From assembly GCA_019421385.1 (NCBI GenBank), contig JAHZFK010000014.1:1-45664 (forward strand): a stretch of DNA of 45,664 nt. Direction: 5' to 3'. Position numbers and translations under genes: made by a program. The notes beneath the pieces are model-generated. The model was not told where the DNA came from. It did not search any database and was given only the letters and a program-made list of their open reading frames with translations. The DNA comes from Clostridiales bacterium. GTDB lineage: Bacteria > Bacillota > Clostridia > Oscillospirales > Butyricicoccaceae. This document shows, one piece after another, positions 23,992 to 32,211 of the stretch (position 1 is the stretch's first letter; every line of letters starts with the position of its first letter).

Positions 23992-24024
23992 AAAGGCGAA
24001 CCTCTGTTAAGAGGTTCGCCTTTT
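23992..24024 (+). terminator. Terminator after the HIT gene
   Basis: A perfect 14-bp stem (23992-24005 with 24010-24023), loop GTTA, then T residues. The arm shares AAAGGCGAACC with the terminator at 26169-26201. Confidence 0.93.
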
Positions 24025-24040
24025 ATATATTGATGTAATA

Positions 24041-24069
24041 TTGACAAAAAATCAGCGCTCCGATATACT
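24041..24069 (+). promoter_or_regulatory. Promoter of the WG-repeat/SLH gene
   Basis: Perfect TTGACA (24041-24046), 17-base spacer, TATACT (24064-24069). Transcription should start near 24076, giving a leader of about 130 bases. Confidence 0.88.
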
Positions 24070-24082
24070 TGAATTGGGAATC

Positions 24083-24178
24083 CTGCCGAAAAACGGAAAG
24101 AGGTTGGGGGATGCGCGCAATGCGTCATATCCTTGGTAAAGCAAGGCAATGCTCTTTCTCACGATCATTTTGCGGCAG
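24083..24178 (+). ncRNA. Structured 5' leader of the surface protein mRNA
   Basis: Two nested helices can form: CTGCCG (24083-24088) with CGGCAG (24173-24178), and GAAAGAG (24096-24102) with CTCTTTC (24152-24158). Inside them CCTTG (24131-24135) pairs with CAAGG (24142-24146), and a weaker stem may form around 24111-24128. The layout resembles a junction-type regulatory RNA, but I see no motif of a riboswitch class I know. The ribosome site AAAGGAGCGG at 24190-24199 lies just outside the outer helix. Confidence 0.4.
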
Positions 24179-24204
24179 AGACTTTTGTTAAAGGAGCGGA
24201 AACT

Positions 24205-26130
24205 ATGAATCACTGGAAAAAAAGATTGTTGGCACTATCCTTATCCATTTGTATGTCAACGGCACTAACCCCTGCAGCGCTTGCGGCCGAGCAGGAAGAG
24301 CCGGATCGGGGCACACTGACGTATGCTGAGGCCATCGCGCCGCAGTATGAAAAAGCCGGTGTATTCAGTGATGAATTGGCGCCGGTCAAACAGAACGGAA
24401 AATGGGGCTACATCAACACGGATAACGAGGTCGTTATCCCGTTCCAGTATGACGCCGCAGGCATATTTAACGAAGGCTATGCGGTGGTAGGCACATTGGT
24501 GTCCAGTGAGCCGGAAACAGAGTATGATTGGGAGACCGGAGAGTCGCATGAAACCGGAAAGACCCTTTATACCTTTGCTATGGGCTTTATCGATACAGAC
24601 GGCAATTATAAGCCATTCAAGGATCCGTATCATGGTGAGTATTCGGGTCTTGAGGAAATTACTACATATACAACAGATGATTTGCTGACGAATGATATCG
24701 TTTTTTATAACGGTTATATCACCTTCAATGGGTATGATGGACCGGACGGATATCTGTATGATACCAATGGTGACATTGTGGAACTGGATGATGAGGAGAT
24801 AGGTTATCGGTATTCGTTTGGCTGGCAGGTGACAGAAAATACGGTTATTGTTGGTGAAGGCGCGGTTTTGGGCGGAGAACAGTGCTTCTATCAGCTGGAT
24901 AGCGGCAGGGTGATCGACCTTCCGGACCTTTCAGCCAATTCTTATTATGATTTGCGCCCATTTAATCAGGGGATTGCACCGGTTGCGGTTGTTTCGTGGA
25001 ATGAGACGTCCGAGGTGGACAGTGCGCAATGGGGATTTATTGACAAAACCGGAAAATTTGTCATTCAGCCAAAGTATGCAGGCTTTACGGTGTCCGATAT
25101 CTACGGCGCATATCAGGTATTTGGTGATACCGGTGTTGCGATGACGCAGAATGCAAATGGCAAGTATGGCGGCATCAATAAATCGGGAGCAACAGTCATC
25201 CCATTCCAGTATGATAAACTGTATAACTATGATTTTGGCCTGGCTCTGTTTGAGCAGAATGGTAAATGGGGCTATCTGGATGAAAACGGCGCCACTGCCA
25301 TTGCGGCACAGTATGAACAGGCGACCAGTTTTGGTCCGGGTGGCTATGCCGTGGCATATGACGGCAGCAAGGCGTTTTTGATCGACAGTAAGGGCAATAT
25401 GATTGTCGGTTCGGAAAAGTTGGATGCGGACACCTATTTTCAGGGAGAGGAATCCGATGATTCCCGCGTGCTGTACAGTCCGGATGAATATGTGGTGATC
25501 AACGAGAACGGTAAGTACGGCTATGGTCATATCAGCTATTTGCCGCCGCTGCCGGAAAAGTCCGAGATGAGCAGCTGGGCTTATGAAGAGGTCACGGCAG
25601 CCATTGAGGAGAATCTGGTGCCGACCTATTTGCAGAACCTGTATCTCAACAATATCAATCGCAACGAGTTCTGCGATCTGACCATGCAGGCTGTCAGCGA
25701 AACGATGGATCAGGAAGTAGAGGATATTGTCCGTCAGGCAACCGGAAAGGAATTGACGGAATGGACGCAGCAGTATCCTTTCTATGATACGACCAACAGC
25801 GATATCATTGCGGCCTATGCGCTGGGGATCGTGAATGGTCGCGGCGGTGGCCAATTCGATCCGTATGCGTCGATCACCCGCGAAGAAGCCGCAGCATTCC
25901 TGATGCGTTCGGCAAAGGTTCTGGGCATGGATACCACGCAAATTTCCGATGCGCAGTTTGCAGACGCAGCTGAAATTAGTGCGTCGTTCCGTGATGCCGT
26001 CAATTTCGTATATCAGATCAATGTTATGAACGGCACCGGCGGCGGTAAATTCACACCGGATGACAACTACACGCGCGAGCAGTCCTTTGTGACGATCTAT
26101 CGTCTGTTCCAGGCAGTAATGGCAGAATGA
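24205..26130 (+). CDS. Cell-surface protein with WG repeats and SLH domains
   Basis: A 641-residue secreted protein. A signal peptide (MNHWKKRLLALSLSICMSTA, cut after ALAA near 28) leads into WG beta-repeats (NGKWGYINTDNEVVIPFQYD, QWGFIDKTGKFVIQPKYA, NGKYGGINKSGATVIPFQYD, NGKWGYLDENGATAIAAQYE, NGKYGYG). Two S-layer homology segments close it (YALGIVNGRGGGQFDPYASI and VYQINVMNGTGGGKFTPDDN), which would anchor it to cell-wall polymer. AAAGGAGCGG precedes the ATG at 24205. The 24600-25400 part is visibly A+T-rich (24661-24720 is 30 percent G+C by my count), unlike its neighbours. Binding target unknown. Confidence 0.9.
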   Translation: MNHWKKRLLALSLSICMSTALTPAALAAEQEEPDRGTLTYAEAIAPQYEKAGVFSDELAPVKQNGKWGYINTDNEVVIPFQYDAAGIFNEGYAVVGTLVSSEPETEYDWETGESHETGKTLYTFAMGFIDTDGNYKPFKDPYHGEYSGLEEITTYTTDDLLTNDIVFYNGYITFNGYDGPDGYLYDTNGDIVELDDEEIGYRYSFGWQVTENTVIVGEGAVLGGEQCFYQLDSGRVIDLPDLSANSYYDLRPFNQGIAPVAVVSWNETSEVDSAQWGFIDKTGKFVIQPKYAGFTVSDIYGAYQVFGDTGVAMTQNANGKYGGINKSGATVIPFQYDKLYNYDFGLALFEQNGKWGYLDENGATAIAAQYEQATSFGPGGYAVAYDGSKAFLIDSKGNMIVGSEKLDADTYFQGEESDDSRVLYSPDEYVVINENGKYGYGHISYLPPLPEKSEMSSWAYEEVTAAIEENLVPTYLQNLYLNNINRNEFCDLTMQAVSETMDQEVEDIVRQATGKELTEWTQQYPFYDTTNSDIIAAYALGIVNGRGGGQFDPYASITREEAAAFLMRSAKVLGMDTTQISDAQFADAAEISASFRDAVNFVYQINVMNGTGGGKFTPDDNYTREQSFVTIYRLFQAVMAE

Positions 26131-26168
26131 TCGGATGCACAGTAGTGAATCACAGATTGCTGAAAAAG

Positions 26169-26201
26169 AAAGGCGAACCCCTTTTCGGGGTTCGCCTTTT
26201 T
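26169..26201. terminator. Bidirectional terminator between the SLH gene and kdpE
   Basis: A 13-bp perfect stem (26169-26181 with 26187-26199), loop TTTTC, T run on the plus side and a T-rich run on the minus side. Confidence 0.93.
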
Positions 26202-26216
26202 GTGTTAGCGGAAAAA

Positions 26217-26924
26217 TTATTCATTTTCCGCCAGCCGGTAGCCGACACCGACTTCGGTGAACAGGTATTCTGGTTCGGCGGGATTTTTTTCGATTTTGCG
26301 GCGGATGTTGGCCATGTTGACGCGAAGGATCTGGTTATCTCCGCCCGCACGCGGCCCCCACAGCTCTTTGATGATATAGTCGTAGGTCAGCACCTTGCCG
26401 GCATATTTGCCCAGCAGCGCGACGATGCGGAACTCGCTGAGGGTCAGATGGACGTTCTCGCCGCGCACCAGCACCTGATGCTTGTTGTAGTCGATGGTCA
26501 GTTCCCCGACCGTATAAGTACCGCGCTGGGCGATTTCGCTGCTGGAGGAGGTGGTGCGGGTGTGTCGGATAGCTGTGCGCACACGGGCAAGCAGCTCCGC
26601 TGTGCCGAAGGGCTTGGTCAGGTAGTCATCCGCGCCGAGGTCGAGTGCGGCAACCTTGTCGTGCTCATGCGAACGCGCAGAAACCACGACGACCGGCAGA
26701 CTTGACCATGAGCGCAGGCTGCTGAGCACTTCCATGCCGTCCATATCCGGCAGACCGAGATCGAGGATCACCAGATCAGGGCAGTGGGAGGAAAGCATGG
26801 TCAGGGCTTCGTTTCCGGTACGCGCCTGAATGGTTTCGTATCCGTTGGAGGTGAGGATGGTGGAAATGAAATGCGCGATGCTCTTTTCATCCTCAACAAT
26901 CAGTACTTTTTCGCGGATATTCAT
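26217..26924 (-). CDS. kdpE: KdpE-type response regulator
   Basis: A 235-residue OmpR-family regulator. The receiver domain (1-120) has the acidic pair Glu11/Asp12, phosphoacceptor Asp55 in VILDLGLPDMDG and the conserved Lys in LTKPF. The winged-helix DNA-binding domain (about 135-232) includes LTLSEFRIVALLGKYAGKVLTYDYIIKELWG. It matches KdpE most closely. It overlaps the sensor kinase gene by four bases (ATGA). No kdpFABC potassium pump is in the window, so its targets are elsewhere or are not kdp; the symbol is by similarity. Confidence 0.85.
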   Translation of the reverse strand: MNIREKVLIVEDEKSIAHFISTILTSNGYETIQARTGNEALTMLSSHCPDLVILDLGLPDMDGMEVLSSLRSWSSLPVVVVSARSHEHDKVAALDLGADDYLTKPFGTAELLARVRTAIRHTRTTSSSSEIAQRGTYTVGELTIDYNKHQVLVRGENVHLTLSEFRIVALLGKYAGKVLTYDYIIKELWGPRAGGDNQILRVNMANIRRKIEKNPAEPEYLFTEVGVGYRLAENE

Positions 26925-28003
26925 AATGCTTGATACTCCTTTTCAGAAAGCGGCAGCCGGAACGAAAATTCTGCGCCGCAGGGTAGATTCCGGGCCTCCA
27001 TGGTGCCGCCATGCGCCCGAACGATTGCCATGCAGACGGAAAGCCCCAGCCCCATGTTGCGTTTACCGTCACCGGACGGGGTCTCGCTGCGCTTGAGCGT
27101 GCCGTCAAACAGACGCGGCAGTTCTTTGGGTGGAATGCCGCAGCCATTGTCTTGTATGGAAAAGCGGGCGTAAGCCTCTTCCCGCTGGACGGAAAGCTGG
27201 ATCTGCGTGACGGTTTGTCCGTGTGTTGCGGCATTTTCCAGCAGGTTGGCAAGCACCTGTTCGATCAGGATGGCATCCATCGGTACGAGCAGCAGTTCGT
27301 TCGGCACGGATACAGCAACCTGTATTTCCGGAAAGCGTTTTCGAAATTTGCGTGCAGCTTCGCCGAGAATTTCTTCGGCAGCCTCGGGGCTTTTGGCCAG
27401 CTGCGCACGGGGATCACCCATGCGCGTGATGGATAACAGGTTTTCCATCACGCGAATCAGCCATTGCGCTTCGTCGCGCGCATCTTCCAGCAGGGCGCGC
27501 TGTTCTTCCTTTGACAGCCCTTCGGTTTCCAGCACGGCAGAGGTCGCGCCGACGATTGAAGTCAGCGGCGTGCGGATATCATGCGAGACCGAGCGGAGCA
27601 GATTGGCTCGCATTTTCTCTTTTTCGCCCTCCACCCGCAGTTGTTCCTGCTGTTTGATTTTGGTGGTCATCGTGCAGGTGACGATCGACACGCCGAACAT
27701 GGTCAGAAAGGTGAGCGGATAACCGGAAAGAGTGAAATTAAATTCCCAATATGGATATGTAAAAATGTAGTTGACGCCGACCACACTGAAAATAGCGGCA
27801 AGCGTGCCAAACAGATAGCCGTTGGTAAAACGGGAGATCAGCAAAACGGCAAGCACAAACACGGGAGAGGCAAAGCCGTCGCTGCTGTCGGCGATGCGCA
27901 GCAGGATGCATAGTTCGACTGCGCAGGCAAAAATGCCGATAAAGATTAAAAAGTCCCGGAATGTGACCGAAAAAAGCGGGACTTTGTTTGTCGGTTGCTG
28001 CAT
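26921..28003 (-). CDS. KdpD-like sensor histidine kinase lacking the N-terminal KdpD/Usp region
   Basis: A 360-residue membrane kinase that corresponds to the C-terminal part of KdpD. Residues about 15-115 form the four-helix DUF4118 membrane domain, then the dimerisation helix with phospho-His141 (SVSHDIRTPLTSIVG), N box NLLENAATHG, G1 DNGCGIPP and G2 GLGLSVC. Full KdpD proteins are near 900 residues and carry cytoplasmic KdpD and Usp domains that are absent here. AAGGAG precedes the ATG. Signal sensed is unknown; membrane or ionic stress is a guess from the family. Confidence 0.88.
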   Translation of the reverse strand: MQQPTNKVPLFSVTFRDFLIFIGIFACAVELCILLRIADSSDGFASPVFVLAVLLISRFTNGYLFGTLAAIFSVVGVNYIFTYPYWEFNFTLSGYPLTFLTMFGVSIVTCTMTTKIKQQEQLRVEGEKEKMRANLLRSVSHDIRTPLTSIVGATSAVLETEGLSKEEQRALLEDARDEAQWLIRVMENLLSITRMGDPRAQLAKSPEAAEEILGEAARKFRKRFPEIQVAVSVPNELLLVPMDAILIEQVLANLLENAATHGQTVTQIQLSVQREEAYARFSIQDNGCGIPPKELPRLFDGTLKRSETPSGDGKRNMGLGLSVCMAIVRAHGGTMEARNLPCGAEFSFRLPLSEKEYQAL

Positions 28004-28057
28004 GAAGATTCTCCTTCAATGTGGGAAACATAAAAAAGTCCATTACACTCCAACTAT

Positions 28058-28090
28058 ATTATAGCAGAAAAACTGTTAAAGGGCTGTTAA
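28058..28090 (-). promoter_or_regulatory. Promoter of the kinase/regulator pair with direct repeats
   Basis: On the minus strand a perfect TATAAT (forward 28058-28063) has no usable -35, but TTAACAG occurs twice in direct repeat with an 11-base period (forward CTGTTAA at 28073-28079 and 28084-28090) where the -35 would be. OmpR-family regulators bind such one-turn direct repeats, so positive autoregulation by the KdpE-like protein is plausible. Confidence 0.55.
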
Positions 28091-28183
28091 GAACTTGACG
28101 AAATCTAAACAGCAAAGCAATATGCCTTGTCGGAAACTTAGCGGAATGACCGCCGGCTTTAGCAGCGAATAAACGGAGGGTTA

Positions 28184-28192
28184 TGCTATAAT
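28184..28192 (+). promoter_or_regulatory. Extended -10 promoter of the small membrane protein gene
   Basis: TGC directly before TATAAT (28187-28192) forms an extended -10; no -35 is visible. The start codon is 59 bases downstream. The rest of the 247-base gap 28004-28250 shows only the kdp-side promoter. Confidence 0.6.
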
Positions 28193-28250
28193 CAGAACAT
28201 CAAGAATACAAGATAGTATACAAGAGAAAAGTGTAAAGGAGTGTTCTTTG

Positions 28251-28826
28251 ATGGAAAACGTCGTGAAAAGCAAACTGCGCACCAATGAGACCATCCTGTG
28301 GCAGGGTGCGCCTGAGCCGTTTCCGCTGCTGGAACGAGGCAATCGCTTGAGCGTGCTGCGGTTATGGGCGATCACCGTGGTGTTTGCCGCCGGTATGATT
28401 GCAGCGTATTGTACGCAGAATGCCGCGTGGGAAATGCGCTTTGTGGTGGGCATCGTAGTAATCGCGCTGCTGGTGATGTCTGCACCGTTTATTGAACATG
28501 CACGGGTGCAGAAGCAGCAATTTTTCCTCACCAATGAGCGTGCTTTTCTGGTGATGGGTTCCAAAAAGGTTTATGCTATGGAGCTTTCCGCTATTGATGA
28601 GGTACAGGTCGTTGAAGATGTTGCCAATCATGCCTGCATCGCCATGGGCAGCTGCATTTTTGAGTACATGCGCAAGGAGATGCGCTGGAGAGCCTGCCAT
28701 CCCAAGATCAATATGCAGGATTCGGAGCATCGCGGACAGGTGGACGGCATGGTGTTCTATAACGTGGCCGATGTAAAGGAAGCGATGGAAATTCTGGAGC
28801 AGCGCAATTGCAAAAAAGCTGCCTGA
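28251..28826 (+). CDS. Small membrane protein with PH-like domain, function unknown
   Basis: A 191-residue protein. RTNETILWQGAPEPFPLL at the N-terminus, two membrane segments (about 38-55 and 66-83) and a C-terminal beta-rich part (FFLTNERAFLVMGSKKVYAMELSAIDEVQVVED) follow the plan of bacterial PH-domain membrane proteins. Function unknown. AAAGGAG nine bases upstream supports the ATG at 28251. It has its own promoter and terminator, so it is a single-gene unit. Confidence 0.7.
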   Translation: MENVVKSKLRTNETILWQGAPEPFPLLERGNRLSVLRLWAITVVFAAGMIAAYCTQNAAWEMRFVVGIVVIALLVMSAPFIEHARVQKQQFFLTNERAFLVMGSKKVYAMELSAIDEVQVVEDVANHACIAMGSCIFEYMRKEMRWRACHPKINMQDSEHRGQVDGMVFYNVADVKEAMEILEQRNCKKAA

Positions 28827-28853
28827 CAAAACACGACATATTTATTGAGCTGA

Positions 28854-28884
28854 AAAGGGCTGCGGTGTGGTTCCGCAGCCCTTT
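28854..28884 (+). terminator. Terminator after the PH-like gene
   Basis: A perfect 12-bp stem (28854-28865 with 28873-28884), seven-base loop, then CCTTAT. The T run is inside the stem, so termination may be incomplete. Confidence 0.8.
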
Positions 28885-28919
28885 CCTTATGTGATATGGC
28901 AGCATAAACAAAGAAAGAG

Positions 28920-28948
28920 GTGACAATTTCCTGCGGGCGTGATATAAT
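28920..28948 (+). promoter_or_regulatory. Promoter of the M50 protease/scpAB operon
   Basis: GTGACA (28920-28925), 17-base spacer, perfect TATAAT (28943-28948). A leader of about 100 bases follows; GTCGG at 28963-28967 can pair with CCGAC soon after it, with no recognised motif. Confidence 0.8.
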
Positions 28949-29055
28949 TTCAGACATATACAGGTCGGGGTTCGTTAAAAACCGACTAAAACGGGTAAAC
29001 TGGAGTGTCAGCTGGCTTTGCCGCTGGCCTGCGCTGCCACAGGAGGTATTTGGGT

Positions 29056-29712
29056 TTGCTTTGGAGAGCTTTGCTGAGCGGGGATCTGCAGTCTGCGTTT
29101 ATTACATTGGCGCTGTCGCTTCCCGCGATCGTATTATGCCTGTCCGTACATGAGGCGGCGCACGGCGGTATGGCGTATTTGTTGGGTGATCGTACAGCAC
29201 AAGCATCGGGACGGATCACGCTGTCGCCGATGGCGCATATTGATCCGTTTGGATTTTTGTGCCTGCTGCTGTTTGGCTTTGGTTGGGCGCGTCCCGTGCC
29301 GGTCAATATTTCCAATTTCAAAAATCGGTGCTGGGGCATGGCCTTGACCGCGTTGGCAGGACCTGTTGCCAATTTCCTCACAGCGTTTATCGCCTATTGT
29401 CTGTATGTGCCGGTCTGGCTATACGGAAACAGCGCATTCATGCAGACGGTGGGTATGTTCCTGTCAATCGTGGCGAGTATGTCGGTCGGCTTGGGTGTAT
29501 TTAACCTCATTCCGGTGCATCCGCTGGATGGTTCGCGTGTTCTGGATGCGTTTCTGCCATTCTCATGGTCGCTCAAGCTGCAGCGATATCAGAGCATCAT
29601 TTTGCTGGTGTTCATCCTTGCGCTGTGGCGCGGCTGGCTGGATGGAATCATGAGCTGGGTCGGTATGCAGATACTGCATCTGGCGCTGCAGCTGGTCAAT
29701 CTGTTTTTGTAA
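29056..29712 (+). CDS. Site-2 protease family (M50) membrane metalloprotease
   Basis: A 218-residue membrane protein with about five or six hydrophobic segments and the zinc motif HEAAH (His32, Glu33, His36). The third ligand lies in NLIPVHPLDGSRVL near residue 155. This is the YwhC-type subgroup of site-2 proteases, which cut peptides within the membrane. The frame is open back to 29005; AGGAGG at 29041-29046 with nine bases to the TTG at 29056 gives the best start. It leads the scpA-scpB gene group, an arrangement common in Clostridia. Confidence 0.88.
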   Translation: MLWRALLSGDLQSAFITLALSLPAIVLCLSVHEAAHGGMAYLLGDRTAQASGRITLSPMAHIDPFGFLCLLLFGFGWARPVPVNISNFKNRCWGMALTALAGPVANFLTAFIAYCLYVPVWLYGNSAFMQTVGMFLSIVASMSVGLGVFNLIPVHPLDGSRVLDAFLPFSWSLKLQRYQSIILLVFILALWRGWLDGIMSWVGMQILHLALQLVNLFL

Positions 29713-29724
29713 GGGTCAAGCGGC

Positions 29725-30435
29725 ATGGAATTTCATTTGGAGAATTTTGACGGGCCGCTGGACCTGTTGCTGCACTTGATTGCCAAAAACAAGGTCAGCA
29801 TTTATGACATTCCGATTGCGGAGATTCTCGACCAATACATGGAAGTGCTGCATACAGCCGAGGCGATGGATTTGGATGTGGCGGGCGATTTTGTCGCCAT
29901 GGCGGCGCAGCTCGTGTACATCAAATCCAAAATGCTGCTGCCGCGTTATGAAGAGGAAGAAGAGGAGGACCCGCGTACCAGTCTGGTGGAAATGCTGTTG
30001 GAATACCAGCGCATCAAGGAAACGGCGTCCTTTTTCCGGGAAAAAGGCGAGCTGGGGCGGGATATTTTTGTCAAACCGCCGGAGCATCTGGGCGATACGC
30101 CCAAGGAATACCATCAGTCTGTCAACGACCTGATTCGAGCAGCCAACAATATGCTGCGCCGGGCGCAGCGGCGCATCCCGCCGCCGGCCAGCGCATTTTC
30201 CGGTATCGTCGGGCGGGAGCCTGTGCCGGTTGAGGGGCGGATCACTTCCATTCTGAAGCGTTTTTTGCATCATGTCCGGCTGCCGTTTCGCCGTCTGTTT
30301 GACGATGCAAGGAGTCGTTCCGAGATCGTGGCGACCTTTCTGGCGGTTTTGGAGCTGTCCAAGAACCGGCGCATCCGGCTGGAAGGGGACGGCGAGGATA
30401 TGGAACTGATGTTGATAGAGGATAAAGGAGAGTAA
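29725..30435 (+). CDS. scpA: Segregation and condensation protein A
   Basis: A 236-residue kleisin that bridges the SMC dimer and, with ScpB, helps fold and separate the chromosome. The N-terminal SMC-binding part has FHLENFDGPLDLLLHLIAKNKVSIYDIPI, the middle has DLDVAGDFVAMAAQLVYIKSKMLLP, and the C-terminal winged helix spans about 165-230. It begins 12 bases after the M50 gene and is six bases before scpB. Confidence 0.96.
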   Translation: MEFHLENFDGPLDLLLHLIAKNKVSIYDIPIAEILDQYMEVLHTAEAMDLDVAGDFVAMAAQLVYIKSKMLLPRYEEEEEEDPRTSLVEMLLEYQRIKETASFFREKGELGRDIFVKPPEHLGDTPKEYHQSVNDLIRAANNMLRRAQRRIPPPASAFSGIVGREPVPVEGRITSILKRFLHHVRLPFRRLFDDARSRSEIVATFLAVLELSKNRRIRLEGDGEDMELMLIEDKGE

Positions 30436-30441
30436 CGTGCG

Positions 30442-31083
30442 ATGACCGAACTGGAGGCAGGGCTGGAGGCCGTGCTGTTTGCTGCGGGCGATGCCGTGCC
30501 GGTGGAACGGCTGGTCGCCGCGCTGGAAACTTCGCGCGAAGCGCTGCTGGATGCGGCTGCCGCGCTGGAAAATCTGTATGATTTCGAGAACCGCGGCATT
30601 ATGCTGCTGCGTTTGGAGGACAAGCTGCAGCTATGCTCCCGTCCGCTTTATGCAGAAGCGGCGCGCCGTGTGACCGAGTCGCGCAAGCCGCCGTCATTGA
30701 CTGCGGCTGCGCTCGAAGTCTTGACCATTGTGGCGTACCGTCAGCCGGTCACCCGTGCGTTTATTGACCAGCTGCGCGGCGTGGATTCGGGCGGTACGGT
30801 GGCAGGTCTTTTGGAAAAAGGGCTGATCGAGGAGGCGGGGCGTTTGGATGTGCCCGGCCGACCGATGCTGTTCCGCACGACCGAGGCGTTTTTGCGCACC
30901 TTTGGACTGAGCGGCCTGGAGGAGCTGCCTGCGCTGCCTGCGCTCGAGGAAAATGAGCAGATGGAGATTGATGTGGACGAGGTGCCCGATCAGCCGCCGG
31001 CGGAAATCATCACGCTGACGCCGCCGCAGCCGCCTGCCGGGGAGGATGCCGTGCCGCCGGCTGCACCGCAGGAAACGGAGTGA
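30442..31083 (+). CDS. scpB: Segregation and condensation protein B
   Basis: A 213-residue protein with two winged-helix domains (about 5-80 and 88-165; ALEVLTIVAYRQPVTRAFIDQLRGVDS is characteristic) that binds ScpA in the condensin complex. The last 45 residues are an acidic Pro/Glu-rich tail (from EENEQMEIDVDE) not needed for the fold. AAAGGAG precedes the ATG. Confidence 0.96.
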   Translation: MTELEAGLEAVLFAAGDAVPVERLVAALETSREALLDAAAALENLYDFENRGIMLLRLEDKLQLCSRPLYAEAARRVTESRKPPSLTAAALEVLTIVAYRQPVTRAFIDQLRGVDSGGTVAGLLEKGLIEEAGRLDVPGRPMLFRTTEAFLRTFGLSGLEELPALPALEENEQMEIDVDEVPDQPPAEIITLTPPQPPAGEDAVPPAAPQETE

Positions 31084-31090
31084 AATACGC

Positions 31091-31738
31091 ATGTCGGTAT
31101 TACTCGTGATACTGGCGGTACTCGTGGGGCTTGTGCTGTTGGCGCTGCTGCTGATTTTGCTGCTGTGTGTACGAACCGGCATAGACGTGGTCGGTGTCAA
31201 CGGGGATATCAGCGCCGAGGTGCGCTATGGACCGATACGCATTTCAGTCTGGCCGCGACCCCGACGAAAAAAAGAGCAGCCGCCATCCGAGCCGAAGGAG
31301 GGCGGGCACAAGCCGCAAAAAAAACGAAAAAAGAAAAAGTACCGCTATTCACTCAACCGGGAGGAACTGGATATTGGCGAATTGCTGGATTTTACGCATC
31401 GGCTGCTCAGTGAACTGACCGATGCGGTGCAAATCAGCCGTCTGCGGGTGCGTGTGGTCATCGGGACAGATGATGCCGCGAAAACCGGCATTTTGCTCGG
31501 GCAGTCCGCGGCGATAACCGGCATGATTGTCCCGGTTTTGGAGAATACTTTTTCTATGCGCGATTATCATGTGGATGTGGATGCCGATTTTGAGGCGGAT
31601 CACACCGAATGGGCGTTTACCGTGTTCTGCTGGCTGCGTCCGCTGCGGGTGCTTTGGGGCCTGCTGCGGCACAGCGGGGAACTGTACCGGATGTATAAAC
31701 GAATGATAAAGAAAGAAGAGGCGATAACACATGAGTGA
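31091..31738 (+). CDS. DUF2953 domain-containing membrane protein
   Basis: A 215-residue protein. An N-terminal membrane helix (about 3-27) is followed by a charged Lys/Pro-rich stretch (KKEQPPSEPKEGGHKPQKKR) and the DUF2953 domain (about 105-200, LRVRVVIGTDDAAKTGILLGQSAAI). Function unknown; in Clostridia it regularly precedes ytfJ, as here, and the two overlap by eight bases. It starts seven bases after scpB. Confidence 0.87.
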   Translation: MSVLLVILAVLVGLVLLALLLILLLCVRTGIDVVGVNGDISAEVRYGPIRISVWPRPRRKKEQPPSEPKEGGHKPQKKRKKKKYRYSLNREELDIGELLDFTHRLLSELTDAVQISRLRVRVVIGTDDAAKTGILLGQSAAITGMIVPVLENTFSMRDYHVDVDADFEADHTEWAFTVFCWLRPLRVLWGLLRHSGELYRMYKRMIKKEEAITHE

Positions 31739-32162
31739 GCATCCCATCAGCAATCTGATGACGGAAACCATGGCCAAAATCAAGGAAATGGTGGACGTGA
31801 ACACGATCATTGGCACGCCGATCACCACACCGGACGGCACGACCGTTATCCCGGTGTCCAAGGTGACCTTTGGCTTTGCCTCCGGCGGCAGCGATTTTGC
31901 GCCCAAACACATGCCGTCCGGTGCACCGCTGGCCTTTGGCGGCGGCGGTGGCGCGGGCGTGACCGTTTCGCCCGTATGCTTCCTGATCATCGGACGCGAT
32001 GGCAGTGCAAACATTCTGGGTGTCAATGCGCAGGCATCCACGACGGTAGACCGTCTGGTGGAAATGATTCCGGGTGCGATTAACAAGGTTTCCAGCTTTG
32101 TGGAGGGTTATAAAGGAAAAATGCAGCCCGATCAGCAGCCCGCCCCGGAAACCGAAGAATAA
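31731..32162 (+). CDS. ytfJ: Sporulation protein YtfJ (GerW family)
   Basis: A 143-residue spore protein with HPISNLMTETMAKIKEMVDVNTIIG, TTVIPVSKVTFGFASGGSDF and a glycine-rich middle (GGGGGAGVTVSPVCFLIIG), all typical. In Bacillus the homologue is needed for lysozyme-triggered spore germination. Its presence supports an endospore former. It overlaps DUF2953. Confidence 0.94.
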   Translation: MSEHPISNLMTETMAKIKEMVDVNTIIGTPITTPDGTTVIPVSKVTFGFASGGSDFAPKHMPSGAPLAFGGGGGAGVTVSPVCFLIIGRDGSANILGVNAQASTTVDRLVEMIPGAINKVSSFVEGYKGKMQPDQQPAPETEE

Positions 32163-32178
32163 GACGGCGTTTCTCCGC

Positions 32179-32211
32179 AAAACCTACTCACAGATATGCT
32201 GAGTAGGTTTT
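32179..32211 (+). terminator. Hairpin between ytfJ and dacF, possible attenuator
   Basis: A perfect 12-bp stem (32179-32190 with 32200-32211), nine-base loop, four T at the end. It starts 16 bases after the ytfJ stop. Only 24 bases separate it from the dacF start, with no room for a promoter after it, so read-through into dacF is probably partial. Confidence 0.65.

Noticed and set aside
24076..24204. Cyclic-di-GMP riboswitch in the leader of the SLH gene
   Set aside because: The conserved core elements of that class as I know them are not present, although such riboswitches often control surface proteins.
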